DNA of 64,000 nucleotides from Parafrankia sp. EUN1f (lineage in GTDB: Bacteria > Actinomycetota > Actinomycetes > Frankiales > Frankiaceae). The notes below the pieces were generated by a model, which had not been told where the DNA came from, searched no databases, and was given only the letters and a program-made list of their open reading frames with translations. Shown here in pieces: positions 8,840-17,245 of this stretch. Position numbers and translations under genes: made by a program. Numbering within the stretch: position 1 is the stretch's first letter; each line of letters opens with the position of its first letter. The stretch is from the NCBI RefSeq assembly GCF_000177675.1, contig NZ_ADGX01000001.1, positions 1 to 64,000 on the forward strand, in the 5' to 3' direction.

Positions 8840-9778
8840 GTGGCTGCAGCCAGTACAGCGAGAACGAGCGATGTGGGCGTGGATCCGATCCGCGCCCTGG
8901 GTCGGGTAGGTCTGTGGAGCCAGGCCCTGGACCTGCTGCCGGCTTCGATGGCCCGTGATGTGGTCCAGGAACTGGAGGATCTGGGCTACCCCTCGCTGTG
9001 GATCTCGGAAGGCCTACGTCGTGAGATCTTCGTGAATGCCTCGCTCCTTCTGAGCGCCACCCGCCATATGGTCGTGGCGACGGGAGTCGCCAACATCTGG
9101 GCTCGTGACGCTGCGGCCATGGTGGCAGGCCAGCTCACCCTCGCGGAGGCGTTCGACGGCCGTTTTCTGCTGGGTATGGGCGTCAGCCAGCCGGCCATCG
9201 TGGAAGGTGTGCGGGGACATGTGTATAGCAGTCCTCTGAAGCGAATGTCGTCCTACCTGGACGCGATGGACGAGGTCCGCTACCAGTCTCCCGCTCCCAC
9301 CAACACACCTCCCCGTGTCCTCGCGGCTGTCGGGCCGAGGATGCTCGAGTTGGCGGGGCGGCGAAGTGCGGGAGCCCATCCCTATTTCGTGGCCCCGGAG
9401 CACACGGCTGCCGCCCGGGCAGTGTTGGGACCGGACCGCCTGCTGTGCCCCGAACAGGCGGTGGTCCTCGAGACCGACCCTGATCAGGCCCGCGCGATCG
9501 CACGGAGATACGCTCAGTTTTATCTCGGCTTTCCGAGCTACCGCAACGACCTGAAGAAACACGGGTTCGTCGATTCCGACTTCTCCAGTGGCGGCACTGA
9601 TCGCGTGATCGACGCTGTCATCGCCTGGGGTGACGTGGACGCGGTGAGGTCCCGGGTCCAGGCCCACCTTGATGCGGGAGCTGATCACGTCAGCGTGCAG
9701 GTCCTGTCGCCGGACACGACGGTGGCCCCGCTCGACCAGTGGCGCGAGCTCGCTCCAGTCCTGCGGTCCTGCTCTTGA
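8840..9778 (+). CDS. LLM-class (F420-type) flavin-dependent oxidoreductase
   Basis: A 312-residue luciferase-like TIM-barrel protein. GTG 8840 follows AAGGAG by six bases and is preferred over GTG 8801. Segments typical of the family are GYPSLWISEG, the VATGVANIW strand, GRFLLGMGVSQP and the C-terminal DHVSVQVL. Such enzymes use F420 or FMN for hydride transfer or oxygenation. It follows the E1 genes in the same direction after about 80 bases, so co-transcription is likely. It is closely related to the frameshifted LLM gene at 43583-44507 (both have the GPRM(I/L)ELA segment and PALD-type ending). Confidence 0.82.
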   Translation: MAAASTARTSDVGVDPIRALGRVGLWSQALDLLPASMARDVVQELEDLGYPSLWISEGLRREIFVNASLLLSATRHMVVATGVANIWARDAAAMVAGQLTLAEAFDGRFLLGMGVSQPAIVEGVRGHVYSSPLKRMSSYLDAMDEVRYQSPAPTNTPPRVLAAVGPRMLELAGRRSAGAHPYFVAPEHTAAARAVLGPDRLLCPEQAVVLETDPDQARAIARRYAQFYLGFPSYRNDLKKHGFVDSDFSSGGTDRVIDAVIAWGDVDAVRSRVQAHLDAGADHVSVQVLSPDTTVAPLDQWRELAPVLRSCS

Positions 9779-9834
9779 CGCCGTGCGTGTAGCCCTGCCC
9801 TCGCCGTCCTCCGCACGGGGGCGCTGCGCCGGTC

Positions 9835-10020
9835 AGTCCGGGCCGGTCGGCCGGTGGGCGTGGCTGGCCGCCGGTCTGCCCGAGCACATCCCGTCGTTCG
9901 CTCTGCACCGTGCGTGCGGGTCGAGCCAGTAGACGGCTGACTTCGGCGCGCAGGGGATCATCGCGGGCGTACGACGTCGTCGTCGCCTCGGGTTTGGAAT
10001 CGATGAGCCGGATCGGGTGT
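9835..10020 (+). pseudogene. Thiolase gene scar (internal fragment with stop and frameshift)
   Basis: One frame reads AWLAAGLPEHIPSFALHRACGSSQ-like thiolase sequence (LPEHIPSF then RACGSSQ, with the nucleophile-cysteine motif), then meets TAG at about 9931. It continues as ADFGAQGIIAG, and one frame over reads YDVVVASGLESMSRIG, the thiolase G-x-ESMSR segment. Both thiolase ends are missing. It lies in the 350-base gap between the LLM and ACAD genes, so the ancestral operon probably had a thiolase here. The rest of 9779-10129 holds nothing else recognised. Confidence 0.75.
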
Positions 10021-10129
10021 GCGGGCCTTCGTGGAAAAGGGCGCGCCGGTGTGGGTCGGCGCCTGACAGCGGGGCGATCACCTGCCGCCCGCCCATACGT
10101 TCCATGGCACATAGTGACTGGAGAGACAC

Positions 10130-11287
10130 ATGTTCGATCTGACCGACGAGCAGCGGGAGCTGCGGGATCTGGCCGCGCGGCTGGCTGCCGAGCAGTACCG
10201 GCCGCGGGCAGGCGAGTGGGATCGGAACCGTACCCATCTGCCGGATGTCGAGCGGCGGCGTCTGGGTGAGCTCGGTTTGCTCGCGCTGACGCTGCCGGAG
10301 GAGCACGGCGGAGGTGGGCGGCCGTTGATGGACGCGCTGGTCGTCTTGGAGGAGCTGGCGAAGGCGAGCCCGGTCGCCGCCTGGCCGGTGTTCGAGGCCT
10401 GCACCGGTCCAGCCCGGGTCATCGACTTGTTCGGCACGCAGGAGCAGAAGAAGAGGTACCTGCCCGCGGTGGCGGCCGGGGAGTCGACGATCGCGGTGTC
10501 GATCTCCGAGCCGGACGCGGGTTCGGCGGCCACCGACGCGTCCACCACGGCCCGGATCGACGGCGACGAGGTCGTGCTCAACGGCACGAAGCGGTGGTGT
10601 TCAGGTGCGGGCTTCGCCGAAAAGTACCTGGTCTATGTCCGCTTCGGCCCCGAGCGGGGTGCTGCCGGGATAGGTGCGGTGGTGGTCGACAAGGAGGCGG
10701 CGGGGCTCACATTCGGCCCGCAGGAGGAGCTGATGGGTTTCCGCGGAATCGGTTCCGCAGACATGTTCCTATCCGATGTCCGGGTGCCGGTGGAAGATAT
10801 TGTCGTGCCAAAGGGCGGGTTCAGGACGCTGTTCGCTGCGTTCTCCATCGAGCGCCTCGGCAACGCCACGATGTCGCTGGCGATTGGCCAGTCCGCGTTG
10901 GACCGCACCACACGATACGTGCGGGAACGGCGCCAGTTCGGCAAAGAGATCGCGCAGTTCCAGCTGGTGCAGGCGGCCTTGGCAGACATGGTCATGCAGG
11001 TGGACGCGGCCCGGTTGCTGATCCGTCGGGCGGCGGTTAATGCCGGCGTCGGATATCCACTGGCGCTGGAGGCGTCCATTGCGAAGTGCTTCGCCAACGA
11101 GACGGCCAAGCGTGTCTCCGATCTCGCGATCCAGTTGCACGGGGGCTACGGCTATTCGGCCGAATATGAGGTGGAGCGGATGCACCGGGACGCGCACGGC
11201 TGGGCGCTGGCCGGTGGCACGCCCAGCATGCAGCGCGTCCGTATCGCTTCTGAGCACCTGGACAGGCGCTTCGACCAGCGGGCATGA
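10130..11287 (+). CDS. Acyl-CoA dehydrogenase
   Basis: A 385-residue ACAD with the three usual domains: an N-terminal helical domain (LTDEQRELRDLAARL), the FAD-binding beta domain with ISEPDAGSAATDASTTA, and the C-terminal helical domain with RRQFGKEIAQFQLVQAALADM and IQLHGGYGYSAEYEVERMHRDA. At the position of the MCAD catalytic glutamate (EGT) it has GGT, so the base, if any, must come from elsewhere as in isovaleryl- or long-chain-type enzymes. GAGAGAC precedes ATG 10130. It is followed by an IS3 relic. The substrate is an unknown acyl-CoA. Confidence 0.88.
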   Translation: MFDLTDEQRELRDLAARLAAEQYRPRAGEWDRNRTHLPDVERRRLGELGLLALTLPEEHGGGGRPLMDALVVLEELAKASPVAAWPVFEACTGPARVIDLFGTQEQKKRYLPAVAAGESTIAVSISEPDAGSAATDASTTARIDGDEVVLNGTKRWCSGAGFAEKYLVYVRFGPERGAAGIGAVVVDKEAAGLTFGPQEELMGFRGIGSADMFLSDVRVPVEDIVVPKGGFRTLFAAFSIERLGNATMSLAIGQSALDRTTRYVRERRQFGKEIAQFQLVQAALADMVMQVDAARLLIRRAAVNAGVGYPLALEASIAKCFANETAKRVSDLAIQLHGGYGYSAEYEVERMHRDAHGWALAGGTPSMQRVRIASEHLDRRFDQRA

Positions 11288-11324
11288 CCCGCGCCAGGAC
11301 ACCGGCAATGCTCGACGTCCGCGT

Positions 11325-11633
11325 CGGTGACCGCTCGGTCGGCCGAGGGACCGGCTTGGCGCATGAGCCGGGCCACCCGACGCGTCAACCACCCACTCCG
11401 CCTTCCCTGCCCAACTGCGCATAGGCCTTCCGCACCCCATACACGCCGTGGTTCTCGTCGTGGACCCGTTCAATCTCCTTCAACGTCTCAGCGTCGTTGA
11501 CCGCCCGCCGTAACGGCGGCCTCTTCGAAGCATTGTAGGTACTCGGGGCGGTCTGAACACCGGCATCCTTGAGTACGGCGCAGATCGACTCGACCCCGAA
11601 CCGCTCCTTGCGCTCATCGATATAGTCGAGCAC
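11325..11633 (-). pseudogene. IS3 transposase orfB, N-terminal fragment
   Basis: GTG 11633 begins MLDYIDERKERFGVESIC, the typical orfB N-terminus. The frame runs to HGVYGVRKAYAQLGREGG and stops at 11385. The next expected residues (VARLMRQAG) appear in another frame, and then homology ends. The catalytic DDE domain is absent, so no transposase is made. Confidence 0.75.
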
Positions 11634-11952
11634 TACCGGCGCTGGCGGTCGAGCTCAGCCGCGAAAAAGCCGACGCCGACTTCAAAATCTTGTTCGCCTG
11701 CTGCAACTCACGGTTCTCCCGCTCCAACTGCGCAAGCCGCTCGGCCACCTCACTCGGCACCCCTGGCCGCGTGCCCGCGTCGACCTCCGCCTTCGCGACC
11801 CACACCCGCAGCGTCTCCGGCGAGATCCCCAACTGCGACCCGATCCGCTGACACGCACCCTTCGCGCTCGCCCCCGGTTCAGCCCTCGCGTCCAGCACCA
11901 GCCGAATCACCCGCTCCCGCAGCTCATCGGGGTACTTCCTCGGCGCGCCCAT
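11614..11952 (-). CDS. IS3 transposase orfA (helix-turn-helix, frameshifted end)
   Basis: A 112-residue orfA: MGAPRKYPDELRERVIRLVL, an HTH around residues 25-60, then a leucine-zipper-like coiled coil (LAQLERENRELQQANKILKSA). The usual end FFAAELDRQRR-stop is visible one frame over: the T run at the AF-F codons seems one base short, so the frame passes the normal stop and ends 20 residues later in GSARLYR. This is either decay or the element's programmed-frameshift site. Confidence 0.75.
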   Translation of the reverse strand: MGAPRKYPDELRERVIRLVLDARAEPGASAKGACQRIGSQLGISPETLRVWVAKAEVDAGTRPGVPSEVAERLAQLERENRELQQANKILKSASAFSRLSSTASAGSARLYR

Positions 11953-12324
11953 GTCGTCCGCATCCTCATGGTCCGACTCTCTCCATCAAACCCGGCACGG
12001 TTCAGACAGCCCGCAGTTCATACCCGAGCTGGAGAAGGTACGAGTGCCCGGGCCGATCGGCCGTCCCCGTACCCGACCCGGGCCGGTCGCCGGCCGGCAG
12101 CGGTGTACGGGGGAGGCGCTGGCGAAGCTCCAGTTGAGGTTGGTACTGGCTAGCTACTCGACCACGTTCCGGACATGCAGCCCGACGGCGACGCGGCCTG
12201 GGGCGGTCGGGTCATCTCCCGCGGTGTCACGACGCTGCCGGCCCCTCTGCCCGCACGGCCGTAGGAACGTGTGGGCAAGGCCGGCCGAGGCTACCCCCCA
12301 CCACTCGAACGAAATGCACACCGC

Positions 12325-12349
12325 TTTGCATGCAAATTGGTTGCCAATT
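12325..12349. promoter_or_regulatory. Double palindrome operator upstream of CoA-transferase
   Basis: TTTGCATGCAAA (12325-12336) is a perfect 12-base palindrome. It is followed by AATTGG-TTG-CCAATT (12335-12349), a second perfect inverted repeat sharing two bases. It lies about 240 bases before the CoA-transferase start. Apart from this site and the IS3 end, 11953-12587 shows nothing recognisable. Confidence 0.65.
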
Positions 12350-12587
12350 CTGCCCTATCCGTGCGACGATCGACAGATCAACGCATGCCTGTGGGCGTAC
12401 AAGGAGCATCCAGGACGGGCGCGGATTCCCCGCCCCTGCCGCAGCCGCGTGCGGGTCCTTCCCCGTTAGCCACCCGAGCGGATGACGCCCACGGGTCGAG
12501 GGTGGGCAGCTCGAGGCAACAGGAGGGACCGCGGTCCGAGCGGGTCACGTGGAGCCGCACAACTGTGCAACGGTAAGGAGACCGAGG

Positions 12588-14966
12588 GTGAGCGATATCA
12601 GCACTGACGCCGTGGCACGGGCGCTGCCGTCCAGGTCGTTGCTTGAAGGAATCCGGGTGGTCGAGGTGTCCTCCCGAGCCTCGGGCGCGTACGCGGGACG
12701 CCTCTTCTCCGTGCTCGGAGCCTCTGTCGTCCGGTATGGGCCGGTGCTGGATCTTGCTGCGGTCGGCACCGTCGCGAGCCTCACGGAGCAGTGGCTGCAC
12801 GAGGGCAAGACCCTGGGCGCCGCGTCGAGGATGGAGCCCGAGCAGGTCGTGTCGGGGGCGGACCTGGTGCTGCTCGAAGTCGACTCGGCCGACGCCGAGT
12901 GGCGGAGCTGGGCGTCCGAGGTCGAGGCGGCGGCCGGACGTCGGCCCTCGAGCGACTCGGTGCGGCCACCCGTCGTGCTCCGCGTCGAAGGCGCCGTGGT
13001 CGATGGTCGGCCGATCCCGTCCGACGCGCTGTCGGTAGGGGCCTGGTCGGCGATGAGCTGGTCCATCGGCGGCGCGGACAGGGAACCGCTCACCCTGCCG
13101 TTCGATCTGCCGGACTTCCAGGCCGCCCTCTACGGGGCGGCTGCTGGGCTGGCTACGTTGCTCGCCGACCCCGCGGCGCCGGACCTCCGTTCCGTCGAGG
13201 TCGCCACCAGGGATGTGCTGGCCTACTACGTCGGCATGATCACTGCGAACTTCCTTCCGTACGAGCGGCCCTGGACCCGCGACGGCGCCCGGCCGCCGGG
13301 CTCCGCGGGGGTCTACCCGGCCAGCATCTTCCCCTGCGCGGACGGTCACGTTGTCCTGATGTGCCGCAACCAGCGGGAGTGGAAGGCGTTGCTGGCCGCT
13401 ATGGATGATCCGGAGTGGGCTCGCGATGCCCGGTTCGACGATCCGCGGGTCGTCGCCCGGCTGCACGCCGACGAGGCCGACAGCCATCTGATGCCCTGGG
13501 TGCGGGGGCAGACCACCGAGGAGCTGATGGTGATCGGCCAGAAGCACGGGCTGGCGGTCGCACCGATCCGCTCGATGAGTGAGGCGCTCGAGGAGCCACA
13601 GTTCGCGGAGCGCGGCTTCCTCGGTGAGCTGCCGAGGGCACCGCGGCCCGTCAGGGTCGCGACCGTCCCGTGGCACCTGTCCGAGATCGGCGACGCTCCG
13701 TCGGAGGCCCGTTCGTGGCCCGTCGGGTCCTCGGCGACCGAGCCGGCCCGGCTGCTCGAGGGGCTGCGGGTGCTGGACCTGAGCTGGGTCTGGTCCGGCC
13801 CGCTCACCACGTCGATCCTGAGCGACCTTGGCGCCGAAGTGATCAAGGTGGAGCACGAGGGCCATCTCGACACCGGGCGGCTGCGCGGCAAGGCCCGGCG
13901 CGGGGGCGTCGAGGTCGAGGGCCCCGAGCACGAGGCCACGCCCTACTTCAACCAGATGAACCACGGCAAGCGGAGCATTACGGTCGACCTCAAGCATCCG
14001 CGCGCGCGCACACTCCTGCTGGACCTGGCGGAGCAGTGCGACGTGGTGGTGGAGAACATGAGGCCGGGCGCGCTGCAGCGGCTGGGCCTGTCCTACACCG
14101 ACTTCGCGGGGCGGAACCCGTCCATCGTGATGCTGTCCATGTCCATGGCCGGCCAGGAGGGACCGCTGCGGACCATGAAGGGCTACGCTGGGATCATGGC
14201 CGCGATGTCCGGCCTGGAATCCCTGATCGGGTACGACGAGGCCAATATCGTCGGCAGCCTTTCGCCCGCCCTCGGCGACCCGAATGCCGCCGGACACGCC
14301 CTCACGGTCCTGCTCGGTGCCCTGATCCGGCGGCGGCGGACGGGCGGCGGGGCGTGGATCGACCTGTCGCAGATCGAGGCGCTGCTCTGTGCCCTGCCGG
14401 CGCCCGTTGTCCAGAGCCAGCTGGAACCCGCCATCCCTGTTCCCGCGAACTCGCACCCGCGGATCGCCCCGCACGGTCACTTCCCCTGCCGCGGGGAGGA
14501 CCGGTGGATCGCCCTCAGCGTGCGGGACGACGACTGGTCCGCCTTCACCTCGGTTGCCGCCGACGCGCCGTTCGCCTCGGAACCCCGCTGGTCGAGCCTG
14601 CGGGAGCGGATCAGCGGACGGTCACAGCTCGAGGCCGCCGTCGCGGAATGGTCCGCGGGGCAGGAGCGCGATGAGCTGGTAGACCGCCTGCTCTCCGCCG
14701 GCCTGCCGGCGGCGCCGGTGGCGAGCTTCGAGGAACTGACTGACGCCGCGTGGACGAAGGAGCGGGAGCTGACGGTACGAGTGTCACACAAGTACCTCGG
14801 GGACGTCGAAGTCTTCGTCGTGCCGTGGAGGTTCGGCGGCCACACGGCGGGGCGAGCCCAGCCGGCTCCGCTCCTCGGGGCGGACACCGACGACGTCCTG
14901 CAGCGCCTGCTCGCGCTGACGCCGCGCGAGATCGGGGAACTGCGCGCCGACGGCGTGCTGCGGTAG
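12588..14966 (+). CDS. Tandem class III (CaiB/BaiF-type) CoA-transferase
   Basis: A 792-residue protein with two CaiB/BaiF domains in tandem, about residues 15-385 and 395-790, twice the usual length. The second begins LLEGLRVLDLSWVWSGPLTT and keeps the catalytic Asp in LGDPNAAGHALTVLLGAL. The first has a weaker match, with Asp in LPDFQAALYGAAAG. Class III enzymes move CoA between carboxylic acids through an aspartyl-CoA intermediate. GTG 12588 is used because GGTAAGGAG precedes it by seven bases. The MaoC gene follows in the same direction after 47 bases. Similar tandem proteins occur in actinobacterial degradation clusters; the acid substrate is unknown. Confidence 0.85.
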   Translation: MSDISTDAVARALPSRSLLEGIRVVEVSSRASGAYAGRLFSVLGASVVRYGPVLDLAAVGTVASLTEQWLHEGKTLGAASRMEPEQVVSGADLVLLEVDSADAEWRSWASEVEAAAGRRPSSDSVRPPVVLRVEGAVVDGRPIPSDALSVGAWSAMSWSIGGADREPLTLPFDLPDFQAALYGAAAGLATLLADPAAPDLRSVEVATRDVLAYYVGMITANFLPYERPWTRDGARPPGSAGVYPASIFPCADGHVVLMCRNQREWKALLAAMDDPEWARDARFDDPRVVARLHADEADSHLMPWVRGQTTEELMVIGQKHGLAVAPIRSMSEALEEPQFAERGFLGELPRAPRPVRVATVPWHLSEIGDAPSEARSWPVGSSATEPARLLEGLRVLDLSWVWSGPLTTSILSDLGAEVIKVEHEGHLDTGRLRGKARRGGVEVEGPEHEATPYFNQMNHGKRSITVDLKHPRARTLLLDLAEQCDVVVENMRPGALQRLGLSYTDFAGRNPSIVMLSMSMAGQEGPLRTMKGYAGIMAAMSGLESLIGYDEANIVGSLSPALGDPNAAGHALTVLLGALIRRRRTGGGAWIDLSQIEALLCALPAPVVQSQLEPAIPVPANSHPRIAPHGHFPCRGEDRWIALSVRDDDWSAFTSVAADAPFASEPRWSSLRERISGRSQLEAAVAEWSAGQERDELVDRLLSAGLPAAPVASFEELTDAAWTKERELTVRVSHKYLGDVEVFVVPWRFGGHTAGRAQPAPLLGADTDDVLQRLLALTPREIGELRADGVLR

Positions 14967-15013
14967 GACGTGATGGCGCGCGAGAACCTGCTCGAAGCCA
15001 CGTCCAGCGGGGG

Positions 15014-15874
15014 ATGACAGTGGCCCTCAACATCGATGCCGTCGGCGCCAGCGCCGAACCGTTCACCGTCGACTGGACGGAGGACGACACGATCCGGTAC
15101 GCGTTGGGGGTTGGCGCCGGTCAGACCGACCCCCTCGCGGAACTGGATCTCACTACGGAGAACACCGCCGGGGTTGCGCTGCGGGCGCTGCCGACTCTCG
15201 GTATCCCGCTCGTCCAGAGCAGGCTGCTGCGTCGTCTGCCGGTCGGCGACTTCGACCGCACGAAGCTGGTGCACGCCGACCAGAGCCTCCAGGTGCACAC
15301 CCGCGTCGCGCCCTCGGGATCGGCCGTCGTGCACGCTCGTCTGGACGGCATCTACGACAAGCGCAGCGGTGCGCTTCTGGTCGTCTCAGCCCAGGCACGC
15401 GACCCGGGGACGGGCCGGCCGATGTGGACGAGCAGGCTCGGCTACTTCATCCGCGGTGAGGGCGGTTTCGGTGGTGCAGGCGCGCCGCCGGACGGCTGGG
15501 CGGAACCCGAGATCGAACCCGACCAGGTCGTGGAGACGGCGACACGGCCGGATCAGGCGCTGCTGTACCGCCTCAACGGCGATCGCAACCCGCTCCACTC
15601 GGACCCTGCCTTCGCCGCTCGAGCCGGCTTCCCTCGTCCCATCCTGCACGGACTCTGCACATATGGCGTGGTCCACCGGGCGCTGGTCGCATCGGAACGT
15701 GGCGGGGACGTCTCCCTGGTTCGCGGCATGTACGCGCGGTTCAGCCGACCGGTGATGCCGGGGACGCTGCTGCGCACCGAGGTGTGGCGGCGCGGCTCGG
15801 ATGTCCGATTCCGCACGAAGGACGCGGACGGGCGGACGGTTCTTGACAGGGGACGGCTGGCCTTCGGCGCTTGA
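15014..15874 (+). CDS. MaoC-type (R)-specific enoyl-CoA hydratase
   Basis: A 286-residue double hot-dog protein. The hydratase-2 motif is clear in the C-terminal half: YRLNGDRNPLHSDPAFA, with catalytic Asp and His, followed by PRPILHGLCTYG. The N-terminal half is a hot-dog repeat without this motif. It would hydrate a trans-2-enoyl-CoA and could supply the hydratase step missing from the 53-60 kb locus (inference). ATG 15014 directly follows a G-run; GTG 15020 is an alternative. It is probably co-transcribed with the CoA-transferase and ends at a bidirectional hairpin. Confidence 0.87.
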   Translation: MTVALNIDAVGASAEPFTVDWTEDDTIRYALGVGAGQTDPLAELDLTTENTAGVALRALPTLGIPLVQSRLLRRLPVGDFDRTKLVHADQSLQVHTRVAPSGSAVVHARLDGIYDKRSGALLVVSAQARDPGTGRPMWTSRLGYFIRGEGGFGGAGAPPDGWAEPEIEPDQVVETATRPDQALLYRLNGDRNPLHSDPAFAARAGFPRPILHGLCTYGVVHRALVASERGGDVSLVRGMYARFSRPVMPGTLLRTEVWRRGSDVRFRTKDADGRTVLDRGRLAFGA

Positions 15875-15876
15875 GC

Positions 15877-15918
15877 GGCGGCCCGACCCGCTCTCCTCCG
15901 GGCGGGTCGGGCCGCCGG
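15877..15918. terminator. Bidirectional hairpin between convergent genes
   Basis: CGGCGGCCCGACCCGC (15877-15892) and its exact complement (15903-15918) form a 16-pair stem with a 10-base loop. It sits three bases after the MaoC stop and before the convergent ADH stop. Confidence 0.75.
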
Positions 15919-15966
15919 GCGGTCGCTCACCGTCCCGTGGGCCGCAGCGGCGCCAGGCCTCGCCCC

Positions 15967-17097
15967 TCAGCGGTGCGCATCGACCGGCCCCGCCAACGCC
16001 GCGAGCAGGACGTCTTCCAGCTCCTCGACCACGGGTTGGAAGGTCGTGCCGCGGGCCGCGGGGTCCATCAGCGCCGTGGCGGCCAACGCGGGAACGTCCT
16101 CGCGGGACACCCCGAGCTCGGCGAGGCCATTGACCGGCACGATGCCCTCGAGGAGCCGGGTGCAGGCCAGGGGAACCGCCACCGGCGCGCAGCCGAGTAC
16201 GGCGGCGAGTCGATCCAGACTGGCCGGGTCGCGCTGGGCGCAGAGCCGTAGGGCGTGCGGGAGGACCACAGCGTCGACGGGCCCATTGTGCCCCCCGGTC
16301 ACGTGTCCGACGGTGTGCGCGATCGCGGCGGTCAGGGCACCACCAGTGGCGTCCGTCGCATCGCCGACGGCGGCGGCGGCCAACACGAGCCGGGTCCGTA
16401 CACCGAGGTCGGCGGGCTCGGTCGCCGCGCGGCGGAGCAGATCGGGCAGCTCCAGGACGGCACGGCCCAGCGCCTGCTCGGCCTCGGCGTCGCGGCGTCG
16501 AGTGGTGAGGCCCTCGACCGCCATGACCAGCGTGGTCAGTCCGGCGTCGCGGACTAGGGCGGGCGGGGTCGAGGCGAGCAGGCGCGGGTCGACGATCAGG
16601 GCGGTGGCCCGGGTCGCCGGGTCCAGCATCGCCCGCCGGCGCATCAGGCCGCGCTCGGTCACCGCGGTGCCTGCCTTCACGGACGCGGTTGTCGGAGTGG
16701 TGGGCAGGACCACGATCGGCAGCCGCGGGGCCGTTCCCGGCCTGCGGAACTCGGGTCCGTCGGCGAGCACGATCGCGGTCGCCCGCGCGGTCACGATGGC
16801 GGAGCCGCCGCCGGCGACCACGATCGCGTCTGCACCCGCGGCGCGGAGCCGCTCCGCGGCCGCGAGGACGCTTTCGATCGGGCTGTGCTGCGCGAGCGAG
16901 GACTCGACGATCGCGTACGGACGCCCGGCGGCGCCGCCGAGGAGGGCTCGCAGGCCCGGATCGTGCGCGACCGACCGGGGGGCGAGGAGCGCGGGGCGGC
17001 GCGAGCCGAGCCGGCTGAGCTCGTCAGCGAGCCGGGCGGCGCTGCCCGGGCCGTGGTGCAACCGCACCGAGGACCGCAGCACAGGTCCATCGCTCAC
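15967..17097 (-). CDS. Iron-ADH/maleylacetate reductase-family dehydrogenase
   Basis: A 376-residue protein of the iron-containing alcohol dehydrogenase superfamily. It has GGGSAIVTARATA (nucleotide binding), the PTTPTTASV segment, and C-terminal AIAHTVGHVTGGHNG. By comparison with FucO, two of four metal ligands (Asp and His of DALTH) are replaced (TTLVM), while the two later histidines remain. A metal-free maleylacetate-reductase-like chemistry is possible. GTG 17097 is chosen because it overlaps the stop of a 10-codon upstream frame, and the same GTGA overlap joins the homologous fragment at 53131 to the preceding ACAD. The locus is a collapsed copy of the 53-60 kb locus. The start at ATG 17187 lies inside the operator and is rejected. 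Confidence 0.8.
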   Translation of the reverse strand: MSDGPVLRSSVRLHHGPGSAARLADELSRLGSRRPALLAPRSVAHDPGLRALLGGAAGRPYAIVESSLAQHSPIESVLAAAERLRAAGADAIVVAGGGSAIVTARATAIVLADGPEFRRPGTAPRLPIVVLPTTPTTASVKAGTAVTERGLMRRRAMLDPATRATALIVDPRLLASTPPALVRDAGLTTLVMAVEGLTTRRRDAEAEQALGRAVLELPDLLRRAATEPADLGVRTRLVLAAAAVGDATDATGGALTAAIAHTVGHVTGGHNGPVDAVVLPHALRLCAQRDPASLDRLAAVLGCAPVAVPLACTRLLEGIVPVNGLAELGVSREDVPALAATALMDPAARGTTFQPVVEELEDVLLAALAGPVDAHR

Positions 17098-17114
17098 CGA
17101 CGTGCCGGTCCCAG
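16913..17114 (+). repeat. 202-bp repeat, copy 1 (5' end of ADH gene)
   Basis: This segment matches 52947-53148 in the same orientation, with a single mismatch (17076 G against 53110 A). It covers the first roughly 60 codons of the ADH gene and the end of the preceding frame. Copy 2 is a truncated ADH gene. Confidence 0.9.
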
Positions 17115-17126
17115 GTGAAGGTCCAC
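17094..17126 (-). CDS. Ten-codon leader frame from an ACAD-ACAD deletion
   Basis: GTG 17126, behind GAGGAGGAG, encodes MDLHLGPARR, and its TGA overlaps the ADH GTG start (GTGA). The beginning MDL is the start of the ACAD encoded at 55488 (MDLRYSAAEQ). The end LGPARR is the C-terminus of the ACAD encoded at 53128 (GLGLGPARR). The mini-frame is therefore what remains after an in-frame deletion of both ACAD genes, and it keeps translational coupling into the ADH gene. Whether the peptide itself matters is doubtful. Confidence 0.6.
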   Translation of the reverse strand: MDLHLGPARR

Positions 17127-17165
17127 GTCGCTCCTCCTCGTCGGATGTGACCCCATAGGCGCAGC

Positions 17166-17187
17166 AGCTTGGCATACAGTATGGCAT
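17166..17187. promoter_or_regulatory. Operator-like TTGGCAT palindrome before ADH
   Basis: TTGGCATACAGTATG followed by GCATGCC. It matches the divergent operator at 55534-55554 almost base for base, and the DNA on both sides (the leader to the right, the GAGGAGGAG ribosome site to the left) is also homologous to that locus. Confidence 0.65.
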
Positions 17188-17245
17188 GCCTTCGCGGATA
17201 CGGCATTGCCGCCCGGCCGCCGCTCTGCGGGGCCGCTACCAGAGG

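Larger units (their letters stand above)
11325..12004 (-). mobile_element. Truncated IS3-family insertion sequence
   Basis: The outer end at 12004 reads TGAACCGTGCCGGG inward, the usual terminal inverted repeat before orfA in actinobacterial IS3 elements. OrfA and the beginning of orfB follow. The homology stops near 11325 (VARLMRQAG, one frame off), so about two thirds of orfB, including the DDE core and the other end, are gone. The element lies tail-on to the ACAD gene. Confidence 0.8.

Noticed and set aside
10022-10129. Continuation of the thiolase scar up to the ACAD gene
   Set aside because: No thiolase motif can be read in any frame after about 10020.
12378-14480. 700-codon minus-strand frame opposite the CoA-transferase
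   Set aside because: No family resemblance, and the plus strand encodes two recognisable CaiB domains.
17098-17187. ATG 17187 as the ADH start
   Set aside because: It lies inside the operator palindrome; the GTG 17097 overlap is conserved at the second locus.
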